Source: CAZDME01 sp964506785 [NCBI: uncultured bacterium] (lineage in GTDB: Bacteria > CAZDME01 > JAYEMH01). From it: DNA of 18,258 nucleotides. Numbering within the stretch: position 1 is the first letter of the stretch; every line of letters starts with the position of its first letter. Position numbers and translations under genes: made by a program. Of this stretch, positions 1 through 8,200 are shown one piece after another. The notes under the pieces are model-generated. The model made no database searches, had not been told where the DNA came from, and saw nothing but the letters and a program-made list of their open reading frames with translations. The DNA lies in the NCBI GenBank assembly GCA_964506785.1, contig CAZDME010000027.1, positions 1 through 18,258 of the forward strand, read 5' to 3'.

Positions 1-358
1 GCCTGAGTGATTTCCTGGTTAAATCAGGAATAATTACTAACCGGCTTCCCGCACTGACCATAACCCTAATCGGGCGGCCGCTTTTGACTTTCACCCCGGG
101 CAAAGGATTTTGGTTAATAATATAGCCTTCAGGAACATCTCTGTTAAACTGCTTATCGATAAGTTTAAGATTTAAGTCGGCTTTATTGGACTTCTCCAAG
201 GCATTAATCAGCCTCAGCCCGATTAAATTAGGCACGACTATTTCTCGCCCATTAACCAGAAGTCTAAAAGTAATTAAAGAGCTTGCCCCGACAAAAAAAC
301 CAAAAAAACACAATAAAATAATTACGTTTAGTGAACTCTTGATAAACTCTTTAGTCAT
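1..358 (-). CDS. Stand-alone membrane PASTA-domain protein (C-terminus cut by window edge)
   Basis: Reading the minus strand from the ATG at 358-356 gives about 119 codons with no stop up to the window edge, so the C-terminus is missing. The product starts MTKEFIKSSLNVIILLCFFG, a short cytoplasmic tail followed by one hydrophobic segment (about residues 8-34). After it comes a typical PASTA unit: VPNLIGL..., then PEGYIINQNPLPGVKVKSG, then a second unit starting IPDLTRKS. PASTA domains bind peptidoglycan fragments or muropeptides, so the protein probably faces the cell wall. No kinase domain precedes the membrane segment, unlike PrkC/PknB. The start is supported by GCGGGGATA just upstream; a TTG further upstream in frame is less likely. 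It lies 134 bp downstream of rsmB and is probably the fourth gene of the fmt operon. Confidence 0.85.
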   Translation of the reverse strand, partial: MTKEFIKSSLNVIILLCFFGFFVGASSLITFRLLVNGREIVVPNLIGLRLINALEKSNKADLNLKLIDKQFNRDVPEGYIINQNPLPGVKVKSGRPIRVMVSAGSRLVIIPDLTRKSLR

Positions 359-492
359 TAGTATCCCCGCTAACAAAAATACCTGAAAAAGCTTTGGCCT
401 TTGATAGTTAGTCTTTATCGCTTTACGCTATACGGTAATTTTCTTTTCCTATACGCTACCTTCTTTTACTATCCCCTATAAATTTCCACCGT

Positions 493-1857
493 TCACTTCT
501 TTACCAGTTTAACCATAAAAGCCTTATCCATAGAAAATAAAGGATACATCCCCGGACCAAGATCTGTAATATGGGAGTCAAGGCGGATGAACCCCTCATC
601 CCCTTGAAATTCTTTTAAAAAAGAGGGACAAGTCTTATCTATGCTGAAATATCTATTCCCTTCTAAAAATTCCCCGATTACCTCTTCATTTTCCTCCGGG
701 GTAATAGTACAGGTTGCATAAACCAACCGCCCGCCCTTTTTTAAAAGGGAAGCGCTTCTTTTTAAAAGCTTTAATTGCTGTTTCTTCAACTCTTTAATTT
801 TTTGCGGCGTAATTCTCCACTTAGCTTCCACCCGGCGCCTTAAAACACCAAGGTTAGAACAGGGGGCATCTAATAATACCGCTTCGGGTTTTCTTTTTAA
901 ATCCTTAAGGTCTTCTCCCCGCAAGAGTAATGTTTTAATACAATTTAACCCCAACCGCTGGCAGTTCTCTTCTACCCTGGCTAATTTTTCTCTTTTTATA
1001 TCCAGGGCTAAAATTTCCCCCTGATCTTCCATTAAACCGGCCAGATGAGTGGTTTTCCCTCCCGGGGCGCTACAAAGGTCAATTATAAACTCGCCTTTCC
1101 TGGGCGATAACAAATGACTGACCAGCATGGCGCTTTCATCCTGCGCCTGAAAAAAACCTGAATTAAATGACTGCTGGCGAAAAATATTACCGCCGCCTAA
1201 AACAATCAATCCCTCCGGAGCATACTTAGTCAACTCAAGCCTAAACCCGGCTTTTTCAAGTTTATTCTTAAGCTCACCCCGGGCGATTTTTAAGGTATTC
1301 GCCCTGATAGTTAAAGGCGGCAACTGATTGTTGAATTGGCATAATAATCTTGTTTTTTCTATGCCGAAACGTTTAATCCACCTTTTAAGGAGCCACTCCG
1401 GATGAGAAAATCTCACTGAAAAATTTAAAGCCAAATCTCTCGATTCATCCGGAAAAACTATTTTATCTGCGTACCTTAAATAATTCCTTAAAACCGCATT
1501 GGTAAAATCAGCGGCTTTCTTTCCTCCGGATAACCTGGCTAAATTAACACTTTCCGAAACCAGGGCATAATCAGGAATCCTGGAAAGGAATCTTTTCTGA
1601 TAAATCCCCAGCCGTAAAATATTTAAGAGCCGCCGGTCTAAATTTTCTAATCTATATTTACTTAAGCTGCCAAGTATCCAATCAAGCAACCCCTTCTGGC
1701 GAATAACCCCCAGAACCAATTCGTTTAAAAGACCTCTGTCTTTCTGCGGCCAATCTTTTTGCTTAAAATTTCTATCAATTAAATCCTGGGCAAAACTTCC
1801 TTTCTCTACCTCAATTAAGATTCTTAAAGCCTCTTCCCTGACCGATATTTTTCTCAC
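493..1857 (-). CDS. rsmB: 16S rRNA (cytosine967-C5)-methyltransferase RsmB
   Basis: RsmB (Sun/Fmu) methylates C967 of 16S rRNA with S-adenosylmethionine. The 454-aa length is normal for the family. Residues 1 to about 140 form a NusB-like RNA-binding domain, followed by a linker and a Rossmann methyltransferase domain. The SAM-binding motif LCSAPGGKTT is at about residue 260. DAPCSNLG is at about 330 and YATCTITPEEN at about 380; they carry the two cysteines used in catalysis and product release by RNA m5C methyltransferases. The start codon is GTG (1857-1855), only 2 nt after the stop codon of the upstream metallopeptidase gene, with AGAGG overlapping that gene's end as a likely ribosome binding site. 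This indicates translational coupling. It sits in a fmt-yugP-rsmB-PASTA operon. Confidence 0.96.
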   Translation of the reverse strand: MRKISVREEALRILIEVEKGSFAQDLIDRNFKQKDWPQKDRGLLNELVLGVIRQKGLLDWILGSLSKYRLENLDRRLLNILRLGIYQKRFLSRIPDYALVSESVNLARLSGGKKAADFTNAVLRNYLRYADKIVFPDESRDLALNFSVRFSHPEWLLKRWIKRFGIEKTRLLCQFNNQLPPLTIRANTLKIARGELKNKLEKAGFRLELTKYAPEGLIVLGGGNIFRQQSFNSGFFQAQDESAMLVSHLLSPRKGEFIIDLCSAPGGKTTHLAGLMEDQGEILALDIKREKLARVEENCQRLGLNCIKTLLLRGEDLKDLKRKPEAVLLDAPCSNLGVLRRRVEAKWRITPQKIKELKKQQLKLLKRSASLLKKGGRLVYATCTITPEENEEVIGEFLEGNRYFSIDKTCPSFLKEFQGDEGFIRLDSHITDLGPGMYPLFSMDKAFMVKLVKK

Positions 1858-1859
1858 TT

Positions 1860-2537
1860 TTAACGCCGGCCTCTTAAAATGAAAAGGCGGATGAGCTGCA
1901 TCGCCGCCATCGCCGTTGCCGCCACATAGGTAAGAGCCGCCGCCGATAAAACCTTCTTCACCCCTTCCTTTTCCTGGGCAAGAATGTAGCCGCGATTTTC
2001 CAGAACAACCAAAGCCCGGCTGCTGGCATTAAATTCAACCGGTAGGGTAACTACCTGAAAAATCAAGGCTCCGGTAAAAAATAAAATGCCGACATCCATA
2101 AGAACGGGCGTTCTAAATAAAAACCCGATAAAGAAAAGAGGGAAAGCCAGGCTGCTGCCAAAGCTGGCTACCGGGAAAATTGCCTGCCTTATGTTCATTG
2201 GAACGTATCCGGACTTATGCTGAATAGCATGCCCGGTTTCATGAGCCGCCACTCCTATGGCCGCCAGAGAATCGCTCTCATAAACCCCGGATGAAAGTCT
2301 TAATTTCTGTCCCCGGGGATCGTAATGGTCAGTAAGATTTCCGGCAATCTTCTCAACCGGGACATTGCTTAAACTATAGGAATCCAGAAGGAGTCTGGCT
2401 ACTTCCCTACCGGTTAATTTCCGCATAGAAGTCACCCGGGAATATTTTTTATAGGTATTTTTCATTTTTACCTGCGCCCAGACGGCAAAAATCAAGGCCG
2501 GAATTAACAAAAAAAACGAAGGTCCGAAATATAACAT
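1860..2537 (-). CDS. YugP-type membrane zinc metallopeptidase
   Basis: This 225-aa protein belongs to the neutral zinc metallopeptidase family typified by Bacillus YugP (Pfam Zn_peptidase_2). The zinc-binding helix AAHETGHAIQH gives HETGH at about residues 99-103. The conserved LPVEFNASSRAL segment, characteristic of the family, lies further on and probably supplies another ligand. Hydrophobic segments are at the N-terminus (about 3-20), in the middle (about 120-165) and near the C-terminus (about 195-220), so it is an integral membrane protease. The physiological substrate is unknown. The ATG at 2537-2535 has an excellent ribosome binding site (GGAGGAGG, about 7 nt upstream). The gene starts 33 nt after fmt and ends 2 nt before rsmB; the same neighbourhood occurs in clostridial genomes. 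Confidence 0.9.
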   Translation of the reverse strand: MLYFGPSFFLLIPALIFAVWAQVKMKNTYKKYSRVTSMRKLTGREVARLLLDSYSLSNVPVEKIAGNLTDHYDPRGQKLRLSSGVYESDSLAAIGVAAHETGHAIQHKSGYVPMNIRQAIFPVASFGSSLAFPLFFIGFLFRTPVLMDVGILFFTGALIFQVVTLPVEFNASSRALVVLENRGYILAQEKEGVKKVLSAAALTYVAATAMAAMQLIRLFILRGRR

Positions 2538-2570
2538 TTTTAAAACCTCCTCCAGAGAAATTAAGATACT

Positions 2571-3533
2571 TCATCCCAGTTTCATCCCGGGCTTTATCCC
2601 ATGCCCCAGGCTAAAATCATAAGCGGCCAGGCTCTTGCCGCCGGAGGCCTGCACTTCCTTAATTAAAATCAGGCCCTTGCCGGTGGCCACTTTCCAGCCA
2701 TCTTTGGATAAAGACGTAATTTCACCCGGTTTTACCCCTTGCGGATTTTTTCCATCGACCAAGGCTGTTTTCCAAATTTTAAAATTGGTTCTTCTACCGG
2801 TAAAAGTTATATAGGTATAAGCTCCCGGCCAGGGAATAGTTCCCCGGACTAAATTATGAATTTCTCCGGCTTCTTTACTCCAGGAAATCTCCCCGTCTTC
2901 TTTTTTTAAGTTGGGGGCAAAGCTTGCCTGGTTTTCATCCTGTTTATTAATCGCCACCTTATCTTCTTTAATTAAGCCTAAGACATCCCTTAAAGCCTCT
3001 CGGCCCAAAAGAGAAAGCTTTTCTTTTAAGATAAGGGCGTCATCATCCGGCAAAATCTCTGTTTCTTTTTGCAGAATTATTCCTCCCCGGTCTAATCTTT
3101 CCTCTATTTTCATTACCGTAACGCCGGTTTTTTCTTCCCCCTTTATAATCGCCCAATTGACCGGGGCCCCTCCCCGGTATTTAGGAAGTATCGAAGCGTG
3201 AATATTGATGCCTCCCCAGGATGGCACCTTTAAAAATTCCGGGCAAAGGATTTCGCCAAAAGCAACCACCACTAATAAATCCGGCTTAAGCTTAGCTATT
3301 TTTCCTATAAAAACCTTTTCTTTAACCGTCTCTGGCTGGAAAACCGGTAGATTATGCTTCCGGGCGAATAATTTAACTGGTGGAGCCGATAATTCTTTAT
3401 GCCTTCCTTTAAGGGCATCCGGTTTGGTAATTACGCAAAGAAGATTCTCATCCGATTCAAGCAAGAATTCTAAACAGGGAAGAGCAAATTGCGGTGTCCC
3501 CAGAAAAACAATTCGTAACTGCCCCCTTTTCAT
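2571..3533 (-). CDS. fmt: Methionyl-tRNA formyltransferase
   Basis: Fmt transfers a formyl group from 10-formyl-tetrahydrofolate to the amino group of initiator Met-tRNA. The 320-aa protein has the family's usual length and layout: a formyltransferase domain (about 1-205) starting RIVFLGTPQFA, and a C-terminal oligonucleotide-binding-like domain (about 206-320). The folate-binding and catalytic block INIHASILPKYRGGAPVNW is at about residues 108-126, with the asparagine and histidine used in catalysis. The catalytic aspartate is in EERLDRGG at about 147. The start ATG (3533-3531) is preceded only by a weak GGAATTG. It is the first gene of a minus-strand operon; a promoter is about 85 bp upstream. 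No def (peptide deformylase) gene adjoins it here. Confidence 0.97.
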   Translation of the reverse strand: MKRGQLRIVFLGTPQFALPCLEFLLESDENLLCVITKPDALKGRHKELSAPPVKLFARKHNLPVFQPETVKEKVFIGKIAKLKPDLLVVVAFGEILCPEFLKVPSWGGINIHASILPKYRGGAPVNWAIIKGEEKTGVTVMKIEERLDRGGIILQKETEILPDDDALILKEKLSLLGREALRDVLGLIKEDKVAINKQDENQASFAPNLKKEDGEISWSKEAGEIHNLVRGTIPWPGAYTYITFTGRRTNFKIWKTALVDGKNPQGVKPGEITSLSKDGWKVATGKGLILIKEVQASGGKSLAAYDFSLGHGIKPGMKLG

Positions 3534-3617
3534 TCAATTCCAACCCTTGATTTTACCCCGGATAACCTTTATCTGCCCGGTTCAGTCCAACCAGCCTATT
3601 TTTCTCAATTATTCAGT

Positions 3618-3645
3618 ATTATAGCATATATATAGCGCTGTGCAA
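3618..3645 (-). promoter_or_regulatory. Extended -10 sigma70-type promoter of the fmt operon
   Basis: On the minus strand TTGCAC (3645-3640) and TATAAT (3623-3618) are separated by 16 bp. TGC directly precedes the -10 box, forming an extended -10 motif (TGCTATAAT). Transcription would start near 3611, giving a leader of about 78 nt before fmt. The -35 box lies 2 bp beyond the T-tract of the terminator of the preceding toxin-antitoxin genes, so the two transcription units are tightly separated. Confidence 0.75.
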
Positions 3646-3647
3646 AC

Positions 3648-3678
3648 AAAAAACCCGTTAGACTAAATTGCTAACAGG
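3648..3678 (-). terminator. Rho-independent terminator of the AbiE-like operon
   Basis: On the minus strand CCTGTTAG (3678-3671) pairs with CTAACGGG (3661-3654): 8 bp including one G-U, with a 9-nt loop. It is followed at once by six Ts (3653-3648). It starts 35 nt after the toxin stop codon, which places it correctly to end that transcript. The next promoter begins 2 bp further on. Confidence 0.75.
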
Positions 3679-3712
3679 TGTGGATAACAAAGATAAAAGG
3701 AACGTTACTTTA

Positions 3713-4501
3713 TTAATACTCTTTTAAAAATTTTTCTGCATAAAGAGGGGCTTTTAGAACCAATTCGATGTCCTCTTCTTTGAATAGAAATGGCTTAACT
3801 TGATTGGCTAAACGTTTTACTTCCCCTTCTGGCAATTTCCTGAAATATTCTAAAATAAGCTCCTTGGGCGAACCTTCTATTTTATTAGCGGCCAGCACAC
3901 CCTTATTAAATGGAAACTGCCTTTTGAGCATAAACAAGGTATCATAAATATCTCTTCCTCTTTTCCTGTTAAAAAGGGCAGAGAGTTTCTCAGAAAGCAA
4001 ATTCCCTTTGCCTAATAGAATAGAAGAAAAATTATACCCATATAGACTTAAAACATCAGATTCGATTTCAAGCTTCCATCGAGGTTTATAAACCTCGATT
4101 TTAATCATTAAATCCAACCCTCTTTTATCAGTAATCCCATATAACCTCATGAAATCTTCAAAATATAATTCAGCGACATAAAGATTGTTCTTTCTTTCAA
4201 ATGAAACCTTTGGCACAAACCCTTCTTTCACTAATCCTTCCTCTATATGTTTTAAAATTTTTCCAAAATCTTTGAAATTTAAACCTGGCGTATCAAAATC
4301 TAAATCTTCCGAGAAACGCGGCATGTTATAAAAAAATCTCAAGGCTGTCCCACCCATAAAAAACATCGATTTGCCAAGATTTTGTTTATAGATACTGCTT
4401 AAAATTATTGTTTGGAGATACTCTCTCAAAATAGCCCTTTTTTTTAAAATAGGCAACCCATTATTTTCTGCCTCGGCTAATAAATGCTCTAAACTCAACA
4501 T
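3713..4501 (-). CDS. AbiEii-like nucleotidyltransferase toxin
   Basis: The 262-aa protein matches the nucleotidyltransferase AbiEii/AbiGii toxin family (type IV toxin-antitoxin, DNA polymerase beta-like fold). The signature is GGTALR at residues 50-55 followed by RFSEDLDFD at 62-70. The aspartates D66 and D68 are the expected metal and nucleotide-binding residues. A basic segment NRKRGRDIYD around 178-187 corresponds to the family's later conserved motif. Toxins of this family act by nucleotide transfer, and related enzymes such as MenT modify tRNA; the target here is unknown. Its ATG overlaps the antitoxin's TGA (ATGTTGA, 7-nt overlap), a layout typical of abiE pairs that couples translation. 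Catalytic residues look intact. It may act in phage defence by abortive infection. Confidence 0.85.
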   Translation of the reverse strand: MLSLEHLLAEAENNGLPILKKRAILREYLQTIILSSIYKQNLGKSMFFMGGTALRFFYNMPRFSEDLDFDTPGLNFKDFGKILKHIEEGLVKEGFVPKVSFERKNNLYVAELYFEDFMRLYGITDKRGLDLMIKIEVYKPRWKLEIESDVLSLYGYNFSSILLGKGNLLSEKLSALFNRKRGRDIYDTLFMLKRQFPFNKGVLAANKIEGSPKELILEYFRKLPEGEVKRLANQVKPFLFKEEDIELVLKAPLYAEKFLKEY

Positions 4502-5124
4502 TTGACATATTCCTCACATTTCTTTAAGCACTCGTTTGTTTTTTTATTCAGGACTTCTGCGTAGTAAAAAGCTTTTTTCCAATTTAACCCCTTTAAAATC
4601 TTTTTATTAAGGCGTTCTTCAGCAAAATTTAGCCGAAGGCCTGAACGCAAACGGTAATACAAAAAATCAACCAGGGCTTTTTCTTTATCGGCCATAGATA
4701 TTTTAAACCCTTCATATAACAGCAGGCTATATCCAATGAAAGCTTTCTTCTTACATGTCCTATAAAAAAAAGCACCATATTTATTTTTAAACGTACGTGT
4801 CGGCCGGCTGGTTACTGAAGTAACCCCGGCAGCAATCCCTGGGATAATACTGTAAATAGAAAGTGCTGTTTCTAAAGAAACATAAGATGGTTCATATAGT
4901 CTGTTAGCCACATATAAATCCGGAATTTTCAATTCCGGGCTGTGGCCAGTAAACTCATACAAATTTCTTCTTAGCCTTACGAAATATCCCTTAGAAAGCC
5001 ACCTGGTAAAATTATTCTTTATTGTTTTTTCTCTTTCCTCAGGGAATAGGTTTTTAAGATCTCCCAAAGTAAAAAGATACATTTTGTGTCTTCTTAATGC
5101 CAAACTTAGCGAAACATAGTCCAT
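4495..5124 (-). CDS. AbiEi-like winged-helix antitoxin / autoregulator
   Basis: This 209-aa protein precedes and overlaps the AbiEii-like toxin and has the form of AbiEi antitoxins. The N-terminal part (about residues 15-65: MYLFTLGDLKNLF...NNFTRWLSKGYFVRLRRNLYEF) is a winged helix-turn-helix ending in a basic wing. It is followed by the conserved PSYVSLETALSIYSIIPG segment and an alpha/beta C-terminal half (SMADKEKALVDFLYYR) that in AbiEi confers antitoxicity. Known AbiEi proteins repress their own promoter cooperatively; I saw no clear inverted repeat in this promoter. The start ATG (5124-5122) has GAGG 10 nt upstream; an overlapping ATG 5 nt earlier is out of frame. Confidence 0.82.
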   Translation of the reverse strand: MDYVSLSLALRRHKMYLFTLGDLKNLFPEEREKTIKNNFTRWLSKGYFVRLRRNLYEFTGHSPELKIPDLYVANRLYEPSYVSLETALSIYSIIPGIAAGVTSVTSRPTRTFKNKYGAFFYRTCKKKAFIGYSLLLYEGFKISMADKEKALVDFLYYRLRSGLRLNFAEERLNKKILKGLNWKKAFYYAEVLNKKTNECLKKCEEYVKC

Positions 5125-5162
5125 TTCATTTAATCCTCATTTTTAGTGACTTTCTGAAATAT

Positions 5163-5191
5163 AATATAGCTTATGAAAACCGCCCTGTCAA
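5163..5191 (-). promoter_or_regulatory. Sigma70-type promoter of the AbiE-like operon
   Basis: Minus-strand TTGACA (5191-5186) and TATATT (5168-5163) have an ideal 17-bp spacer. The predicted start is near 5156, giving a leader of about 31 nt before the antitoxin ATG. The consensus -35 suggests strong basal activity, as expected for a promoter repressed by its own antitoxin product. Confidence 0.8.
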
Positions 5192-5201
5192 GAAAATTCT
5201 C

Positions 5202-5232
5202 AAAAAAAAGAAAAAGGGGTCAGGCCCCTTTT
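5202..5232 (-). terminator. Strong palindromic terminator after the 1071-aa gene (REP-like sequence)
   Basis: AAAAGGGG (5212-5219) and CCCCTTTT (5225-5232) form a perfect 8-bp stem with a 5-nt loop (TCAGG on the plus strand). On the minus strand it is followed by a T-rich run (5215-5202), so it should end the transcript of the large exported protein about 60 nt after its stop. The core GGGGTCAGGCCCC resembles palindromes I recall as repeated in many bacterial genomes, so it could also be a repeat-family copy. Confidence 0.8.
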
Positions 5233-5291
5233 CCATAAAATTATCTAACGGGTTTTAAAAAACTCTCAATTAAAAATAATACTTTTTTTAA

Positions 5292-8200
5292 TTAAAGCTT
5301 ATCCATCACTTCCCGGTAAGAGTCAACTATTCCCTTAGCTTTTGCCCCTATTGGTTTCGAGTGAATAGTAAAGATATTTTTATTATCGTTCCCAAAAGCA
5401 GTCAATAAACCTTTTCCATCATTGGTTAAAACGCCTTTCCCTGCTAAAGCCTTCAAGGCTACCAATAAAGCTAAATCTCCCTGATAAACACTATCTTTCC
5501 CATCTCCAATATTACAAAGAATCAGGATACAATCCCCTAAATCATCCTTTTTGTAATTATTTGCCTGCTTTCGCGGAGCAAGGAGCGCTATCTGCTCTAC
5601 CCCTAATTTTTTCTTTACCTCGGCAACTAATCTTCCTAAATTCCCCCCGGAGACAACCAAATCAAATTGGCCTTTTAAATCGACTATACCCTTGGTGGCT
5701 TGACGAATGGCTTGGTATAAATCATCTTCTTTTTCTTTGCTACCTATAGCCAAAACAATTTTTAAACCTTCTATCTTCTCTTTATCTAACTGCTCGACAA
5801 GCTTCATTATAGCCAGGGCGGCCCCGGGATTATCCAGGAGAAGCGTGTCTTTAATGATAATCGCCCGTTTATTTTTTAAATCCGTAAAATCATTAGCTTC
5901 TTTTTCATTCAACTCTATCATTTTTATATCAGGGAAACAATTAAAACAACTGGCCAAATATCTTCCCCGGACAAATTCCGCTTTTATTTCTTGCCCTTCA
6001 ATGTCCTTTTCGGCCGCTAATCTGTCTCTCTTCTCTATTAATTCGCCTATCTTTTTATTTACCGCTTCATAATCTTCGCCAATCATCGAACTCTGCAAAG
6101 TGATTATTTCTTCATTTATATTTTCTATCTCTTTATTTCTGGCTAATCGCTCTGCCGTTTTTGCCGCTGAATCTCCCGCCATTATTAGAGTCCCCCCGCC
6201 TATCGGAGGCAAAATCCGCCTGGCTTCACCCCGGCCATATATTTTACGAATAACCGAAGGTAAATTGGATCTCCAAATCATACTTCCATTTGAATAAGGC
6301 ACATATTCGTAATCATCTCCTATCCCTAAAAAACCAGAAAGTTCCGCTTCTATTTGGTTTTCTTCTTTTCCGGATTGAAAGCGCTCAAAAATTGGTGAAA
6401 TCTTACTTTGCCTTACATAGATATTATTCGGATTGGCTTTCCCGAAAATCACCCCTCCATTTGTGCCGGGAAGGTAATCAAAATCCTCAAAGTTAACGGT
6501 TTTGCCATCTGTAAAATATTCTATCCCTAAATCCTCTCCTTTTACTTTCATATAAGGTGTCAGAAGAAAACCGGCTTCCGGATGATACGCTCCATCGTCA
6601 AGCTTGGCATATTCAATCCGCAGGGAAGGTTCAAGCCTACTTTCATAAATGATTGGCCTGCCGGGGAGACGCTCATAATATCTCCAGTCAACTAAAACAG
6701 TCTCTCCGTTTGGAAGAACCATCTTCTCCTCAGGCAATCTCTCTCCAGACTCCCCTTCATCGATAAAAGGTTCGTCAAAACACCCTTTATATTTTCCTTC
6801 GGATAGTCTTATTGATTTAATATAAGGCGCTTCTATTTTTCGAATCATCTCTCCATTAGTCCCAGGGATTTCTTCCCAGACCTTATCATTAACCCGGCTG
6901 GGAGAAGGTATAAATACCTTCACCTCTCCTCCAGGACCAGGGAATTTTCTTTCCACCGCTTTACCGAAATAAAAATACCGGCCGGTTGAATATTCTTCAG
7001 AATTCGAAAATTCACCAGTGTCATCTCCCTCGTCCGTAAGCCCGGCAAATTCTGCCCCTACGGTGCGACCCGCGGAATTCACCTTTTCTTTTCTTGCGAT
7101 AGCTATTTCTTCCCTTAAATAATCCATTTCTTTGAAGGCCTCTTCCTTTCGATAAGTTGAATAATGCTCCGCATGCTTTCCTCTGACAACCTCATTATAA
7201 CCAGAGAGCATTCCTTCAAGGGCGGCTATCTGGACATCAATTTTTTCCTCCCTGGTTAAAATTACCGGGTAGGCAACTTTCCCGGATGCTTCGGTTAAAA
7301 TCTCTTTCTCCTTCTTGAGACGTTCTACTTCCTTTGTTAAGGCAGCTACCTTTTCAGCAATATCTTTTTTCAGCCAATCTGTCAGATCAGAAGACTTCTC
7401 TGATATTCTTTCTATAACCGATTTTTCAGCCTCCAGCCGGGTAATTTGAAGATTTATTTCCTCCATCGCTATTGGTTTTCCAACCATTTTAAGCCCAACT
7501 TTATCCACTCCGCCTAATAGAGGGGCAGGTTTACACCTTTCATCAATTTCCTCTCCTATAATAGAAGCCCATTGCTCTCTTATTATAGTATCTAAGTATT
7601 CTTCACTAAGTGAATCATCCATAGTAGGCATAATAGTAGGATGTATAAATACAATTTTCACACCGGGATACATTTCCCTTATTTGCGCTATTTGCTTTAC
7701 CACAGGAATAAGACTAAGTAAATCCACTGAGATTTTCGCTTTAGCGGCACTTTTTTTTATCTCTTCGTTTCCTGGTTCTGGTAGTTTTCCCGCTACTTTG
7801 TCCACACCCGCTACAAATTTCTCTCTCATTTCTTTTGTATCTTCAGAAACCGCTAAATGAAATATTAATACATTTGAGGCGGTCTTGCTAATCTCTTCTT
7901 CTATAGAATCGATATCGAGTTCACCAGAATGGGAGAACAAATGGAGTTCTTCTAATAATTTATTATCCCCAAAGAGCGAAACTATATCTTTTGCTATTTT
8001 AGGTGGTGTCTCAGCCTGACGACAATCAACCACTAGAAAGCCATTTTTTGGCACCTTCGCCCTACCCTGCCAATCAGCTATCCCCCCGCCTTCAAAATGA
8101 AAATTTCCATCTTTTTTTACTCTTGATATAATAATACTGGGATTACCCTTCTCCTGAAGTCGGTTCCCTTCTATAATTTCGAACCTTTCTTTTATTTCTT

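Noticed and set aside
421-480. Second heptamer array after rsmB
   Set aside because: It shows similar CTATACG/CCTATAC-like words but no regular 7-nt phase, so it is not listed as a repeat feature.
3205-3624. 139-aa plus-strand reading frame opposite fmt
   Set aside because: It lies antisense to the conserved fmt coding region and has no recognisable motif or ribosome binding site.
5707-6072. 121-aa plus-strand reading frame opposite the 1071-aa gene
   Set aside because: Composition mirrors the complement of a charged helical protein, and no start signal or family match is visible.
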